Assembly: GCA_046351325.1 (NCBI GenBank)
Contig: JAXLYR010000001.1
Span: 1,116,001 to 1,180,000, forward strand
DNA: 64,000 bases
From: Xiheicaenibacterium sp046351325
GTDB taxonomy: Bacteria; Myxococcota_A; Polyangia; Polyangiales; Polyangiaceae
Direction: 5' to 3'
Shown: piece after piece, positions 52,284 to 61,150 of the stretch
How positions within the stretch are numbered: position 1 is the first letter of the stretch
How the letters are laid out: each line of letters starts with the position of its first letter
Made by a program: the position numbers and the translations under genes
The notes under the pieces: model-generated
The model's database searches: none
Seen by the model: the letters and a program-made list of their open reading frames with translations, nothing else
Told to the model about the DNA's origin: nothing

Positions 52284-53864
52284 ATGGGGAGCTCGATGCG
52301 GCGCGCAGTCGCCCTGGGGATCGCAGCCTCACTCGCTATTCCGGTATCGGCCCACGCCGACACGGTGCTGGTGCTCGACGGGGTCGCGGACGCGGGTGAG
52401 CCCGATCACTTCTTCGTCGATTTCGACGTTCCCGCAGGCACCGCCGAGATCCAAATCGAGCACGACGACCTCTCGGACACCGACATCCTCGATTGGGGCC
52501 TCTACGATCCGAGCGGCTTTCGCGGTTGGGGCGGCGGCAACACCGAGCCCATCGTGATCGACGCCGACGCAGCCTCACGCAGCTATCTCACCGGCTCGAT
52601 CACGCCCGGCACGTGGCGGCTCGTCGTCGGCAAAGCGAAGCTCGACAGCGACGGCGGCGCTTACCACGCTGTCATCACCCTGCGGGAAGCGACGACGCTC
52701 GCGCCCCAGCCCGAGCGCGCCCCCTACGCGGACCCAGGCGCCGTCGTCAGCGGCGCGCGCTGGTACGCAGGCGACTTCCACGTGCACTCGCGCGAGAGCG
52801 GCGACGCGCGCCCGTCCCTCGACGAGATCGTCGCGTTCGCGAAGAGCCGCGGCTTGGACTTCGTCGAGCTCTCCGATCACAACACGACCTCGCAGCTCGA
52901 CTTCATGGTCGACGCGCAGAGCCGCGCGGGCGACTTCCTGCTCTTGCCCGGCGTCGAGTTCACGACCTACGCAGGTCACGCGAACGGCATCGGCGCTACG
53001 GCCTTCGTCGATCACAAGATCGGCCAGCCGGGCGTGACCATCGACGGCGCGGTCGACGCCTTTCACGACATGGGCGCGCTCTTCTCGATCAACCACCCTG
53101 CGCTCGACCTCGGTGACGTCTGCATCGGCTGCGCGTGGAAACACGAGCTCACCGCGTCCAAGGTCGACGCCGTGGAGATCGCGACGGCGGGCAGCGCGAT
53201 CATCTTCATCAACGACGCCCTCGCCTTTTGGGAGCGGCTCTGCGACGGCGGCCATCACATCGCAGCGCTCGGCGGCAGCGACGACCACACCGCGGGCACC
53301 GACATCGGCCCGTTCGGCGCGCCGATCGGCTCGCCCGCGACCTACGTCTACGCCGACGAGCTCAGCGTCTCGGCCATCCTCGACGCCGTGCGCGCTGGCC
53401 GAACGGTCGTGAAGGTCCGCGGCCCCGAGGATCCGATGATCGAGCTCTCGCGCCGAGCGTCCGACACATCGCCTACAGGGCTGTCACTCACCGCGACGAT
53501 TACAGGACCGTCAGCGGGGCTCCAGGCGCGCTGGGTCAAGAACGGCGCCGCCGGCGACTTCATCCCGATCGATGGCGACGGCGCCGAGCTCTCGCTCGAC
53601 GTCGATCCCATCGCAGACGGCGCCGAGGACCGCTATCGCCTCGAGCTGTGGGAGGGCACGAACCCCGTCACCTTCACGAGCCATGTCTGGCTGTCCGCGA
53701 GCGACGTCCAGCAAACCAGCGACCCCGAGACCGTCACCCCCGCAGGTGGCGTCCAATGTTCGGCGCGGCCACCGTCCGCGGAGAGCTACACCCCCGCCGT
53801 CGTCGCGCTGTTCGCAGCAGTTACAATATTGTTCGGCGTCCGCAGGCGAGCGCGCATTATTTGA
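52284..53864 (+). CDS. Secreted PHP-domain metallohydrolase (CehA/McbA-like)
   Basis: A 526-residue exported protein. The signal is RRAVALGIAASLAIPVSAHA. A beta-rich N-terminal domain (about 27-150, IQIEHDDLSDTDILDWGLYD, WRLVVGKAKL) precedes a PHP metal site: WYAGDFHVHS (H-x-H) near 160, ELSDHNT, PGVEFTT, FSINHPALD and GGSDDHTAG. This is the CehA/McbA type of PHP phosphoesterase. A C-terminal membrane segment with RRRAR end (VVALFAAVTILFGVRRRAR) suggests surface anchoring. ATG 52284; ATG 52296 is also possible. Substrate unknown. Confidence 0.88.
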   Translation: MGSSMRRAVALGIAASLAIPVSAHADTVLVLDGVADAGEPDHFFVDFDVPAGTAEIQIEHDDLSDTDILDWGLYDPSGFRGWGGGNTEPIVIDADAASRSYLTGSITPGTWRLVVGKAKLDSDGGAYHAVITLREATTLAPQPERAPYADPGAVVSGARWYAGDFHVHSRESGDARPSLDEIVAFAKSRGLDFVELSDHNTTSQLDFMVDAQSRAGDFLLLPGVEFTTYAGHANGIGATAFVDHKIGQPGVTIDGAVDAFHDMGALFSINHPALDLGDVCIGCAWKHELTASKVDAVEIATAGSAIIFINDALAFWERLCDGGHHIAALGGSDDHTAGTDIGPFGAPIGSPATYVYADELSVSAILDAVRAGRTVVKVRGPEDPMIELSRRASDTSPTGLSLTATITGPSAGLQARWVKNGAAGDFIPIDGDGAELSLDVDPIADGAEDRYRLELWEGTNPVTFTSHVWLSASDVQQTSDPETVTPAGGVQCSARPPSAESYTPAVVALFAAVTILFGVRRRARII

Positions 53865-53919
53865 TTATTCAATGCACCCTCCAGCGCTGACTGCTCCGTA
53901 AGCTTCGGTCGGCTGCGGT

Positions 53920-55026
53920 TCACTCGGCCGCGAGGTCGCAGTCGAGCTCTCCTACCCCGAACTGCGGCGCAGCTGCGCTCGTGAAGTCGTGCCCGGCGAC
54001 CCAGAGGCGCAGCGACGTCCCGTCGAGGAGCGCGGCCGGCGAGCGGATCTCGTCGACGGCCCACGGCAGGTCATTAGCGCGCCGAATGGGAGCTTCGTCC
54101 TCGACCCACCCTGAGCCGGATTTGCGGGCGTGGTGAACGGCGAGCTGTCGCCAAGCCCCGTTCGGTGGCTGCTGCGCTACATCGTAGAAGAGGTGGACCT
54201 CGCCGGCGAGCTCGACCGCGAACGGCGTCGAGTACCCGACCCAATCGTCAGCTCGCGGATAGAGGGCTTGATTGGGGGCTAGCGCGCGCTCCGGCTCGGA
54301 GAACGTCGCGCCGTCGGCGCTGGTCGTCACGCCAACGACCTGCAAAACGCCGAGGTCGGGGTCGTTCCCGACCGCGGTGAAATAGAGCTCGAGCTGGCCC
54401 GAATGCACGACGGGTCCAGGCTCGCCCACGACGTAAGCGCGGAAGTCGGCGCCGCCTGGAGCGACGATGGGGTTCTCGTCGGCGCGCGTGAACGAGAGGC
54501 CGTCGTCGGAGACCGCGTGGCCTACACGATAGTCAGTGACAGCGTGGTTCGGGTCCGACGGCGGGACGGGATAACCCGTATAGAATAGGTGATATTGCCC
54601 GTTGAACTCGACGACCGCAGGGGTCTCCACGCCGCCTGCGTCCCAGCTCCCGGCCGGCCCGACGTCGAGGATGGGCGTCGTGGAGGCGAGCGTCCAATGG
54701 ACGCCGTCCTTCGACGTGAGCCGATAGAGGCGCACCGGGAACTCGAAGTTGTCGGTCGCCGAGGCGTACATCCAATATTCGTCACCGACGACGAGCACGC
54801 TGGGGTCGTTCCAAGTCCAGTTTGGCTCGGGCGAGTCGAGGTCGAGCTCCGCCGCCTCACCGCCCGAAAAGCAGGCGGGCCCGAGGCGCGCCAGGTCGAT
54901 CATGACGGGAGGTGGCTCGTTGCTGGGCTCGGGCCCCGCGCCGCCGCCTGTCGTCGTGGGCTCACCGCCACAGCCTGCTACGACGACGAGCGCTCCCCAC
55001 CAACGAGCACGCGTCGCCGAGCGCAT
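53920..55026 (-). CDS. GH43/GH32-like five-bladed propeller lipoprotein
   Basis: A 368-residue lipoprotein with lipobox Cys19 (GALVVVAGC), then a linker of Gly and Pro. The remainder shows the blade pattern of the glycosidase propeller family: WNDPSVLVVGDEYWMYAS, YRLTSKDGVHWTLAS, ETPAVVEFNGQYHLFYTGYP, IGHAVSDDGLSFTRADENPIV, GEPGPVVHSGQLELYFTAVG and TSADGATFSEP. Candidate acidic residues occur in WNDPS and VVGEPG, but the catalytic set is not certain. It may act on, or only bind, a polysaccharide. Confidence 0.75.
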   Translation of the reverse strand: MRSATRARWWGALVVVAGCGGEPTTTGGGAGPEPSNEPPPVMIDLARLGPACFSGGEAAELDLDSPEPNWTWNDPSVLVVGDEYWMYASATDNFEFPVRLYRLTSKDGVHWTLASTTPILDVGPAGSWDAGGVETPAVVEFNGQYHLFYTGYPVPPSDPNHAVTDYRVGHAVSDDGLSFTRADENPIVAPGGADFRAYVVGEPGPVVHSGQLELYFTAVGNDPDLGVLQVVGVTTSADGATFSEPERALAPNQALYPRADDWVGYSTPFAVELAGEVHLFYDVAQQPPNGAWRQLAVHHARKSGSGWVEDEAPIRRANDLPWAVDEIRSPAALLDGTSLRLWVAGHDFTSAAAPQFGVGELDCDLAAE

Positions 55027-55065
55027 AGGCGATCTTCTTATCGGAGAATCGAGGATACGTCAGCT

Positions 55066-55152
55066 TGGTCGTAAGCCCCGGAGTCGAACCAGACCTGACA
55101 CCACACACCCGAGCGGGCGCCGCCACCCACGGCCTTTTTGGTGGTGCTTACG
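55066..55152 (-). ncRNA. tRNA-like element with encoded CCA and no canonical anticodon arm
   Basis: On the minus strand, CGTAAGC (55152-55146) pairs perfectly with GCTTACG (55076-55070), followed by ACCA. The T arm TCTGG-TTCGACT-CCGGG joins the acceptor directly, as in tRNA, and GTTCGACTC fits the T-loop consensus. A D-like stem CCACC/GGTGG encloses AAAAAGGCCGTG. The middle folds as GCGCCC-GCTC-GGGTGT with only a 4-base loop, and no 7-base loop with U33 can be drawn; U8 is also missing. A decayed tRNA or a tRNA-mimic RNA. It is in the gap 55027-55212. Confidence 0.45.
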
Positions 55153-55164
55153 AGTGCTGCGACG

Positions 55165-55193
55165 TTTGCCCGATCCCACGTATCGCGGGCAAA
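55165..55193 (-). other. Hairpin downstream of the Tat-signal lipoprotein gene
   Basis: TTTGCCCG (55165-55172) and CGGGCAAA (55186-55193) are complementary with a 13-nt loop. It lies 20 bp past the stop of the minus-strand gene ending at 55213. No T-run, so only a weak terminator candidate. Confidence 0.4.
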
Positions 55194-55212
55194 TTTCGAG
55201 CTCGAGCGCGCA

Positions 55213-55767
55213 TCACTCTCCCTCGTTCTTATACCGTTTGCGGAGGTACTTCAGGATATCGACTGTGGCCAGCACGATGAGGTTCGTGAACTGGATCGCG
55301 AAGCCCCAGCCGCCGCCGCGGTTCGGTCCCTCGAGCTCGTCGACGACCTGCCCGCTCTCGTCCTTGATCGCGAACGACCACTGAAACATGCCGCGCTCGT
55401 AGGCCTTGATGTGCATCGCGATCGCGAACTCGCCAGCGCCGGCGCTGCCGAGCTTGATCACCTCGTCGCTCTTCGCCTCGGCCTCGAAGCGCTTCATCAT
55501 GCGCTCGGTGACGTTGCGCTTGTCCTCGTTGAAGCTCTCCACCTGCTTCGGCTTGCGCGACGCCAGCCAATCCGCTTCGGATTGACCGTCATAGGTGAAG
55601 CCGTCCCAACTGACGGGTTCGAAGACGAAGGTCCTCTTGCCAATAAGCGGGTTGGGCGTGGCCTGCCGAACGACGACGACCTGCGGGCTGCTGCATCCGA
55701 AACCGACGGTGCTGACGAGACCGACTGCGCCGGTCGAATACAGGAAATTGCGTCGCGAGATGTTCAC
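55213..55767 (-). CDS. Small lipoprotein with Tat-like signal
   Basis: A 184-residue protein. SRRNFLYSTGAVGLVSTVGFGC carries a twin-Arg motif (SRRNFL) and a lipobox at Cys25, so it may be exported folded. The mature part is mixed alpha/beta: TFVFEPVSWDGFTYDG, DKRNVTERMMKRFEAEA, FAIAMHIKAYERGMFQWSFAIKDESGQVVDELEG. A weak hydrophobic stretch (FAIQFTNLIVLATVDIL) lies near the end. It resembles DUF4410-type lipoproteins loosely. GGAGG lies 6 bp upstream of the ATG. Function unknown. Confidence 0.78.
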   Translation of the reverse strand: MNISRRNFLYSTGAVGLVSTVGFGCSSPQVVVVRQATPNPLIGKRTFVFEPVSWDGFTYDGQSEADWLASRKPKQVESFNEDKRNVTERMMKRFEAEAKSDEVIKLGSAGAGEFAIAMHIKAYERGMFQWSFAIKDESGQVVDELEGPNRGGGWGFAIQFTNLIVLATVDILKYLRKRYKNEGE

Positions 55768-55927
55768 GAGAGCCTCCTCGGAGGCCCCCTGAGCAGGAGT
55801 CGTACCGCGCCGCGCGCTCGTGAATCTCCACGGATTCTGGTGACCAAAGCGCTGCCGCGGCGCCGGCCTCGAGCGGCTGCCGCGCGAACGCGGCTGTCAG
55901 CGCCGGAGGCTCGATTCTAAGACAACG

Positions 55928-58036
55928 TTATAGCTTGAACGTCAACATCGAAGTCTCGTTGGGCTTGATGTTGACGCTGCGCGATTTGGCGCTCCCGGAG
56001 CTTGGTTTGCAGGTCACCGAGTGCGAGCCCGCTGGCAAAGACAGGCTCAGCGAAGAGCCGCTGCCCTTGGCGGCGCCGTCGACGGCGAACGAGCACGAGC
56101 CACCCGACGCGATGGCGAGCAATCGACCGGAGCCCGCGGCCGCTGCGGGTTCAGGCTTGGGCTCGGGCTTCGGCTCGGGTTTTGGTTCCGGCTTGGGCTC
56201 GGGCTTCGCCTTCGGGTCGGGCTTGGGCTCGGGCTTCGCCTTCGGGTCGGGCTTGGGCTCGCGACCGCTCGTCGCCGCGGGATCGACCTTCTTCCCCGTG
56301 GCAGTGGGCTCGGTCGGCGTGGCAGCCGGCTCGTTCGTGAGGACGACGGTGCCGGGGTCCGCGACGTTGGGCTTCGTGTCGTTCACCGCGATCGGCCCGC
56401 TCGTCGGCGGCGCGCCAGGCTGCTCGGCCTTCGGTTGGGCGGCGTCGGCCCCGACGGACTCGGCCGTGGCCTCGCTCTTCGGCGGGTCTTTCAGGATGAG
56501 GACGAGGACGACGGGCGCCATGACCGCGACCGCTGCGAGCGCACCGTAGAAGATGCGCATGTCGAAGCCCGACCGTTCGGCGGGCTTGCGCTGCGACTCG
56601 ATCGGGCGAGAAGGCAACGTCGCGGGCTGAAGCGAAGGGGCGGATGACGGCGACAGATCAGGCGCGGAAGAGTTCGTGTGCCGACGCGGCGGGACGAGCT
56701 TCGGGGCGTTCGGCAAGTAGGGAGAAGGCGGGATCGAAGGAGGCGGCGGCGGAACGGGAAGACCACGCGCCGCGAGGCCCATCGGTTGTGGCGACGTGCT
56801 CGAGGCCGCGCCCGCGAACACCGGCCCTGTAGATTGCTGCGGGTAGCCGGCGGGGAAGCCCTGCTGACCTGCGCCAGGCAGGCCCTGCGTGATCTCGTGC
56901 GCGAGCGTCGAGAGCTTCGAGCCGATGACGACGGTCGCCTCCTCCTCGCCGACGAGGGGCGCGTCGTCCTCCGCGTCTGCGCCCTGGCGGATCGCGACGG
57001 GCGGGTGAGGCGGAGGTAGAACGCTGTTATACTTTTGCGGCGGCTGATTGGAGGGCGGCGGAGGTCGGAAGCTCGGCGGCGGGACAGGGCCCGTGCCGGA
57101 CTTCCGCTGCTTGGCCTGGTGAGCCATCTGCGCGATTCGCTCGATGAGGACCTGCCCCTCGGCGGGGGCGAACGGCGCGAGCGAGTGGGCGAACGCGTAG
57201 ACGTTCTTGAAGCGACGATCGAGGTCCTTCGCCATGGACCAGCCGATGATGTCGTCGATCTCGCGCGGCACGTCGCCTCGCAGCGTCGTGAGGTGAGCGG
57301 GCTCCTCGCGCGTGATGGCGAGCATCAAGCGCGTGACGTCGCCGACGAACGGCGGCTTGCCCGCGAGCAAGAAATACAAGACCGCACCGAGCGACCAGAC
57401 GTCGGCGCGCTGGTCGACGCTCTTGGCTTTGCGGACGAGCTCCGGGCTCGAATACGACGACAGACCGAAGAGCGCGGTCGCCGTGAGCGAGCTGTTCCCC
57501 GCGGGCGCGGCGACGTCGCGCATGAGCTTCGCCGTGCCGAAATCCGTGAGCTTGAGCAGCGGAGTCCCGCTCGCGCGGCGCGCGACGACCATGTTGGCCG
57601 GCGAGAGCTCGCGCAGGACGATGCTGTGGGAATGCGTCTCGGCGACGCACTCGGCGGCCTGCAAAACGAGGAGCACGGCCTCGGGCAGAGGGCGCGCGCC
57701 GTAGGCCTGCACGTAAGCCGCGAGGTCCTCTCCCTCGACGTGCTGGCGCACGAGATAGAACGAGCCGTCGGTCTCGGTCCCCACGTCCAAGATTCGCGCT
57801 GCGTGCTCTGACTCCAGCTTCGCGAGGACCCGAGCCTCGCGGCGGAAGCGCTCGACTTCCTTGTCGTCGGCCGTGCCAGGAAGCAGGAGCTTGATGACGA
57901 CACGCTGATCGAATTCGACGTGAAAAGCCTCGACGACGAAGGTCGGCGACCGCGAGAGGATGGCTCTCACGCGGTACTTTCCGCCGATGACGTCGCCCGG
58001 ATGAATATCGTCGGACCGCATCTGTGGCGGGGTCAT
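55928..58036 (-). CDS. Hanks-type kinase homologue with degenerate motifs, PEGA C terminus
   Basis: 702 residues from ATG 58036. Kinase lobes are at 18-290. The VAIK-type Lys (K49, VVIKLLLPG), alphaC Glu (E67, RFRREARVL), N148, D165-F-G and the F-helix Asp (ADVWSLGAVLYFLLAGKPPF) are present. The Gly loop reads AILSRSPTFVV with no glycines, and HRDLKPAN is replaced by LRELSPAN, so catalytic Asp is Glu (E143) and the following Lys is Ser. Likely a pseudokinase or very weak kinase. A Pro-rich linker, a membrane helix at about 495-516, KPEPKP repeats and a PEGA domain (637-702) follow. ATG 58171 is an alternative start that would overlap the divergent gene. Confidence 0.88.
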   Translation of the reverse strand: MTPPQMRSDDIHPGDVIGGKYRVRAILSRSPTFVVEAFHVEFDQRVVIKLLLPGTADDKEVERFRREARVLAKLESEHAARILDVGTETDGSFYLVRQHVEGEDLAAYVQAYGARPLPEAVLLVLQAAECVAETHSHSIVLRELSPANMVVARRASGTPLLKLTDFGTAKLMRDVAAPAGNSSLTATALFGLSSYSSPELVRKAKSVDQRADVWSLGAVLYFLLAGKPPFVGDVTRLMLAITREEPAHLTTLRGDVPREIDDIIGWSMAKDLDRRFKNVYAFAHSLAPFAPAEGQVLIERIAQMAHQAKQRKSGTGPVPPPSFRPPPPSNQPPQKYNSVLPPPHPPVAIRQGADAEDDAPLVGEEEATVVIGSKLSTLAHEITQGLPGAGQQGFPAGYPQQSTGPVFAGAASSTSPQPMGLAARGLPVPPPPPSIPPSPYLPNAPKLVPPRRHTNSSAPDLSPSSAPSLQPATLPSRPIESQRKPAERSGFDMRIFYGALAAVAVMAPVVLVLILKDPPKSEATAESVGADAAQPKAEQPGAPPTSGPIAVNDTKPNVADPGTVVLTNEPAATPTEPTATGKKVDPAATSGREPKPDPKAKPEPKPDPKAKPEPKPEPKPEPKPEPKPEPAAAAGSGRLLAIASGGSCSFAVDGAAKGSGSSLSLSLPAGSHSVTCKPSSGSAKSRSVNIKPNETSMLTFKL

Positions 58037-58151
58037 TCTTGCATTTTTTCGAGCCGATCGCGGCTTCGGCTTTCGAGCGCTCGCGATCGTGGTCTTGCGA
58101 GACCCGTGCTTCTCTCGGGCGACCTCGGCCTTTGATGTTAGCCTGGAGAGT

Positions 58152-58583
58152 ATGCGATGGTCTTTCGCCACGTTGGCGGTGATTGGATGGGCGGCGCTCG
58201 CGGTGGCTGCGTGTGAAGAGCAGCAGCCTCAGGCCCAGTATCCCCAGCAATACCCGCAGCAATATCCCCAGCAGTACCCGCAGCAATATCCCCAGCAGTA
58301 CCCGCAGCAGTATCCCCAGCAGTACCCGCAGCAGTATCCCCAGCAGTACCCGCAGCAGCAGTATCCGCAGCAGTATCCCCAGCAATACCCGCCGCAGCAG
58401 TATCCGCAGCAGCAGCCTTATCCGACGGCCACCGCGCAGCCGACCGTGACCGCGCAGCCGACAGCGCAACCGACCGCATATCCGCAGTTCCCGCTGCCGT
58501 CTGGTCTCCCCATCCCGAGCGGTTTCCCGAGCGTGCTGCCTTTCCCGAGCGTGATCCCGACGGCGCTCCCGCCAACACAATAG
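58152..58583 (+). CDS. PQQY-repeat lipoprotein
   Basis: 143 residues. The signal is ATLAVIGWAALAVAAC with lipobox Cys21. Residues 27-90 are a tandem YPQQ repeat of about 14 units, then PTATAQPTVTAQPTAQ and a Pro/Ser tail (LPSGLPIPSGFPSVLPFPS). No folded domain is expected; it may be an extended, sticky or spacer-like surface polymer. It is divergent from the kinase-homologue gene (about 115 bp between starts), so they may share control. Confidence 0.75.
   Translation: MRWSFATLAVIGWAALAVAACEEQQPQAQYPQQYPQQYPQQYPQQYPQQYPQQYPQQYPQQYPQQYPQQQYPQQYPQQYPPQQYPQQQPYPTATAQPTVTAQPTAQPTAYPQFPLPSGLPIPSGFPSVLPFPSVIPTALPPTQ
58230..58420 (+). repeat. In-frame 12/15-bp tandem repeat coding YPQQ
   Basis: TATCCCCAGCAG and TACCCGCAGCAG units alternate, giving YPQQ YPQQ. 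The near-identical units make slippage and length change between strains likely. Confidence 0.85.
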
Positions 58584-58681
58584 ATTGGCAGACGAGCCGC
58601 GTTTGGTAGGTTGAGCGCTCGGGGTCGGGCGCGCCGCAGGGAGGGCTCGCGGCCGCTGCACCTCGGGAGGTCGCATCCAAC

Positions 58682-59872
58682 GTGGAGAGCAGCACGCTTC
58701 CGATTCCGAAGGACGTCCGCTGGCGCAGGCTCCTCGGCGTCGCGCTGTTCCTCGGCTTGCTCTACTTCTTTCGAGGGCTGGCTCCCGTCCTCATCTGCTT
58801 CGTGATCTTCCAGCGATCGCTCGGCTGGGCGTCGGACAAGATCGCAGCAAAGACGAAGCTCCACCGCAAGGGCGTCATCGGCGGCTTGCTCCTCACGATG
58901 GCGGGGGGCATCGCGCTCGGTGTCTTTTACGGCGTCAAACGAATCATCGCGTTCGTCGAGCTGGCCAAGCGCGAGGGGCCGAGCTGGGTCGAGTCCGTGT
59001 CGAGGAGCACGCTCATCCAGCAGGCGCGCGAGCGGCTCGGGGTCGACTCGCAAGACCTGACCCACCAGGCGAAGGACTACGCCCTCCAGGCCTTCCACTA
59101 CATCACGGCGACCGCGTACGTCGCGCTGTTCCTCTTCGTCGGCTTCATCCTCGCGGTCATGTACCTCTTCGAGCGCGAGGAGATCGACGGCTGGATGGAC
59201 GGCATCTCGCCGAAGAGCATCGTCGGGACGCTCTCGCGCTGGCTGGGATACGTCGCGGACGCCATCGCGATCACGGTGCGCTTGCAGGTCGTCGTCGCGT
59301 GCTTCAACGCGCTCTTCACGCTGCCGCTGCTGCTCATTTTGGGGCTGCCCAACGTGCCGCTCCTCTTCTTGCTCGTGCTCGCGGGCGGCATGATCCCCGT
59401 CGTCGGCGGGGTGCTCTCCGGCATCGTGCTGTGCATCGTGGCCTACGACGCGAAGGGGTTCCTCGGCGTGGGCGTGTTCCTCGCGGTGACGTTCGTCCTC
59501 GGCAAGGTCGAGAGCTACTACCTCTCGCCGCGGCTCACCGCGCAGCACGTGAAGATGCCGGGCCTCGTGCTCGTGGTGTCGCTCCTGATGTTCGAGACGG
59601 TGTTCGGCTTCTGGGGGCTCTTCTTGAGCTTCCCCGCGCTCTACGTCGCAGGCCGCATCATCCACGAGTGGCGCGAGGAGAACGCGGACATCATCGCGCG
59701 CGCTTCGCGTCCACCGCCCGAGCCTGCGTACGCGGGGGCCGAGGTCCCGCGCTCGGTCAGGCCACCGGCACCGAGCGAGAAACCGACGAGCGAAAAACCA
59801 AGCAGCCAGAGACCTGCGAGCCGCGACAAACCGAGCAGCGAGAAGCCGCCCGAAGAACCCGCGGCCGGCTGA
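58682..59872 (+). CDS. AI-2E family transporter
   Basis: A 396-residue multi-pass protein from GTG 58682. About eight hydrophobic segments are seen, e.g. LLGVALFLGLLYFFRGLAPVLICFVIF, AYVALFLFVGFILAVMYLF, LFTLPLLLILGLPNVPLLFLLVLAGGMIPVVGG and VLSGIVLCIVAYDAKGFLGVG. The family signature is the GxPxxxxLxxLxGxxxxIPxxG-like stretch (LGLPNVPLLFL...MIPVVGG), then KVESYYLSPRLTAQHVKMPGLVLVVSLL. Family roles range from AI-2 export to Na+/H+ antiport. The last 60 residues are a Ser/Pro/Lys-rich cytoplasmic tail (SEKPTSEKPSSQRPASRDKP), unusual for the family. Confidence 0.9.
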   Translation: MESSTLPIPKDVRWRRLLGVALFLGLLYFFRGLAPVLICFVIFQRSLGWASDKIAAKTKLHRKGVIGGLLLTMAGGIALGVFYGVKRIIAFVELAKREGPSWVESVSRSTLIQQARERLGVDSQDLTHQAKDYALQAFHYITATAYVALFLFVGFILAVMYLFEREEIDGWMDGISPKSIVGTLSRWLGYVADAIAITVRLQVVVACFNALFTLPLLLILGLPNVPLLFLLVLAGGMIPVVGGVLSGIVLCIVAYDAKGFLGVGVFLAVTFVLGKVESYYLSPRLTAQHVKMPGLVLVVSLLMFETVFGFWGLFLSFPALYVAGRIIHEWREENADIIARASRPPPEPAYAGAEVPRSVRPPAPSEKPTSEKPSSQRPASRDKPSSEKPPEEPAAG

Positions 59873-59881
59873 GGCGAAGCG

Positions 59882-61144
59882 CTATTTGCAAACGATGCGA
59901 GCGCGTGGGAGCGCTCGCGACGCCGTGAGCAAGCGCTTGCCGTCTTCGGTGAGGTCGTTGTTGTTGAGGTTGATGAGCTCGAGGTTCGCGCCGTGAGGTG
60001 ACGCGGCGAGGAGCGCCGCACCGGCGTCGCTAAGCTTGTTCGAGCGCAAGCTCAGGACGCGCACGCGACCGAGGAATTCGGCGGCCGCGAGCGAGCCGAG
60101 CGCCGCGCCGTCGAGCCCCGTCTGCTGCAGGCAGAGCTCGCGCAGCTTGCCGAGACCACCCGCGTTGCAGAGGGCCTCGAGGCCCGCGCGACCGAGCGTG
60201 TTCCCCGTCAAATCCAAGGTACGCAGCTCGGGGAACGCCGCGCCGAGCGCGGCCGCGCCCTTCACCCCGACTTTGTTTTTGCGCAGGTCGAGCGCGCGGA
60301 GTCGTGTGAGGTTCGGTGAACCAGCGAGCCTCGCGACCCCGTCGTCACCGAGCTTGTTCCCGAGCAACGCGAGCACGCGCAGGTTCTGGAGCTTCGGTTC
60401 TCGCGCGAGCAGCGCTGCGCCCTCACGACCTATCGCAGCGCCGCGCAGCTGGAGCTCGTCGAGCGGCCCACAAGCCGCGAGCAGCGCAGCAAGGCCCTCT
60501 TCGCCGATCGGGCGCGGGTTGAGCTCGAGGCGCGCGAGGTGAGGCAGGCGCGCCCAACCGAGCAGGGCGTCGAGGACGTCGACGTCGCCGTGCGTGGAGA
60601 GGCGGCGGAGGGAGCGCAGCTCAGCCGACTGCACGAGCCCCGCGATCGCTTGGGATCCGACGCGGAGCTCGCGTATGCACGCGAAGGCCGAGCTCGCGAA
60701 GAAGTGCGCCGCATCCTCCGCCGAAGGCCCGACCGTGAGCTCGAGGGTTTGAAGCGTCGGCGCGGCCGCGACGAGCGCCTCGAAGCGGCCTCGCGCATCG
60801 GCGCCGCGCGCGTCGAAGCGCAGGCTCGCTGGGAATCCACGCTCGAACGTGACGTCGCCGAGGCCTGCGAAGATCTGCGCAGCGAGCTGCTTCAGCAGCG
60901 CGTTTTCGCGCAGCCGCAGTTTGCGGACGTAGCTCGCGTCGACGCTCTCCGGATCGATGAGCGCGTCACCGATCCAGTCCCAGCTCGGTGGGCGCGACGC
61001 ATAGCCGAGGCGCGCGAGCTCGCACTCCACGGTGATGAGCTCACCCCGAGGATCACCCTCGGCCTCGAGCCGATCGGCGAGCACTCGCCGCGGACCGTCA
61101 TCGTCGAGATCAGCGAGGACAGCTTCAATCGAGAAGGTGGCCAA
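59882..61144 (-). CDS. Leucine-rich repeat protein with TIGR02996 domain
   Basis: 420 residues. The N terminus is the TIGR02996 repeat-companion domain (EAVLADLDDDGPRRVLADRLEAEGDPRGELI). Then ribonuclease-inhibitor-like LRRs run from about 170 to 410 (e.g. LRVLALLGNKLGDDGVARLAGSPNLTRLRALDLRKNKVG and LRTLDLTGNTLGRAGLEALC). There is no signal peptide. These proteins are abundant in Myxococcota and Planctomycetes; the partners are unknown. It converges with the AI-2E gene (9 bp apart) and follows a small lipoprotein gene. Confidence 0.9.
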   Translation of the reverse strand: MATFSIEAVLADLDDDGPRRVLADRLEAEGDPRGELITVECELARLGYASRPPSWDWIGDALIDPESVDASYVRKLRLRENALLKQLAAQIFAGLGDVTFERGFPASLRFDARGADARGRFEALVAAAPTLQTLELTVGPSAEDAAHFFASSAFACIRELRVGSQAIAGLVQSAELRSLRRLSTHGDVDVLDALLGWARLPHLARLELNPRPIGEEGLAALLAACGPLDELQLRGAAIGREGAALLAREPKLQNLRVLALLGNKLGDDGVARLAGSPNLTRLRALDLRKNKVGVKGAAALGAAFPELRTLDLTGNTLGRAGLEALCNAGGLGKLRELCLQQTGLDGAALGSLAAAEFLGRVRVLSLRSNKLSDAGAALLAASPHGANLELINLNNNDLTEDGKRLLTASRALPRARIVCK

Positions 61145-61150
61145 GCCCGC

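Noticed and set aside
55066..55152. A normal functional tRNA
   Set aside because: No 7-base anticodon loop with U33 can be formed and U8 is absent, so it is reported only as tRNA-like.
58230..58420. Short tandem repeats considered as a CRISPR array
   Set aside because: The units are 12-15 bp without spacers and stay in frame as YPQQ inside a lipoprotein gene.
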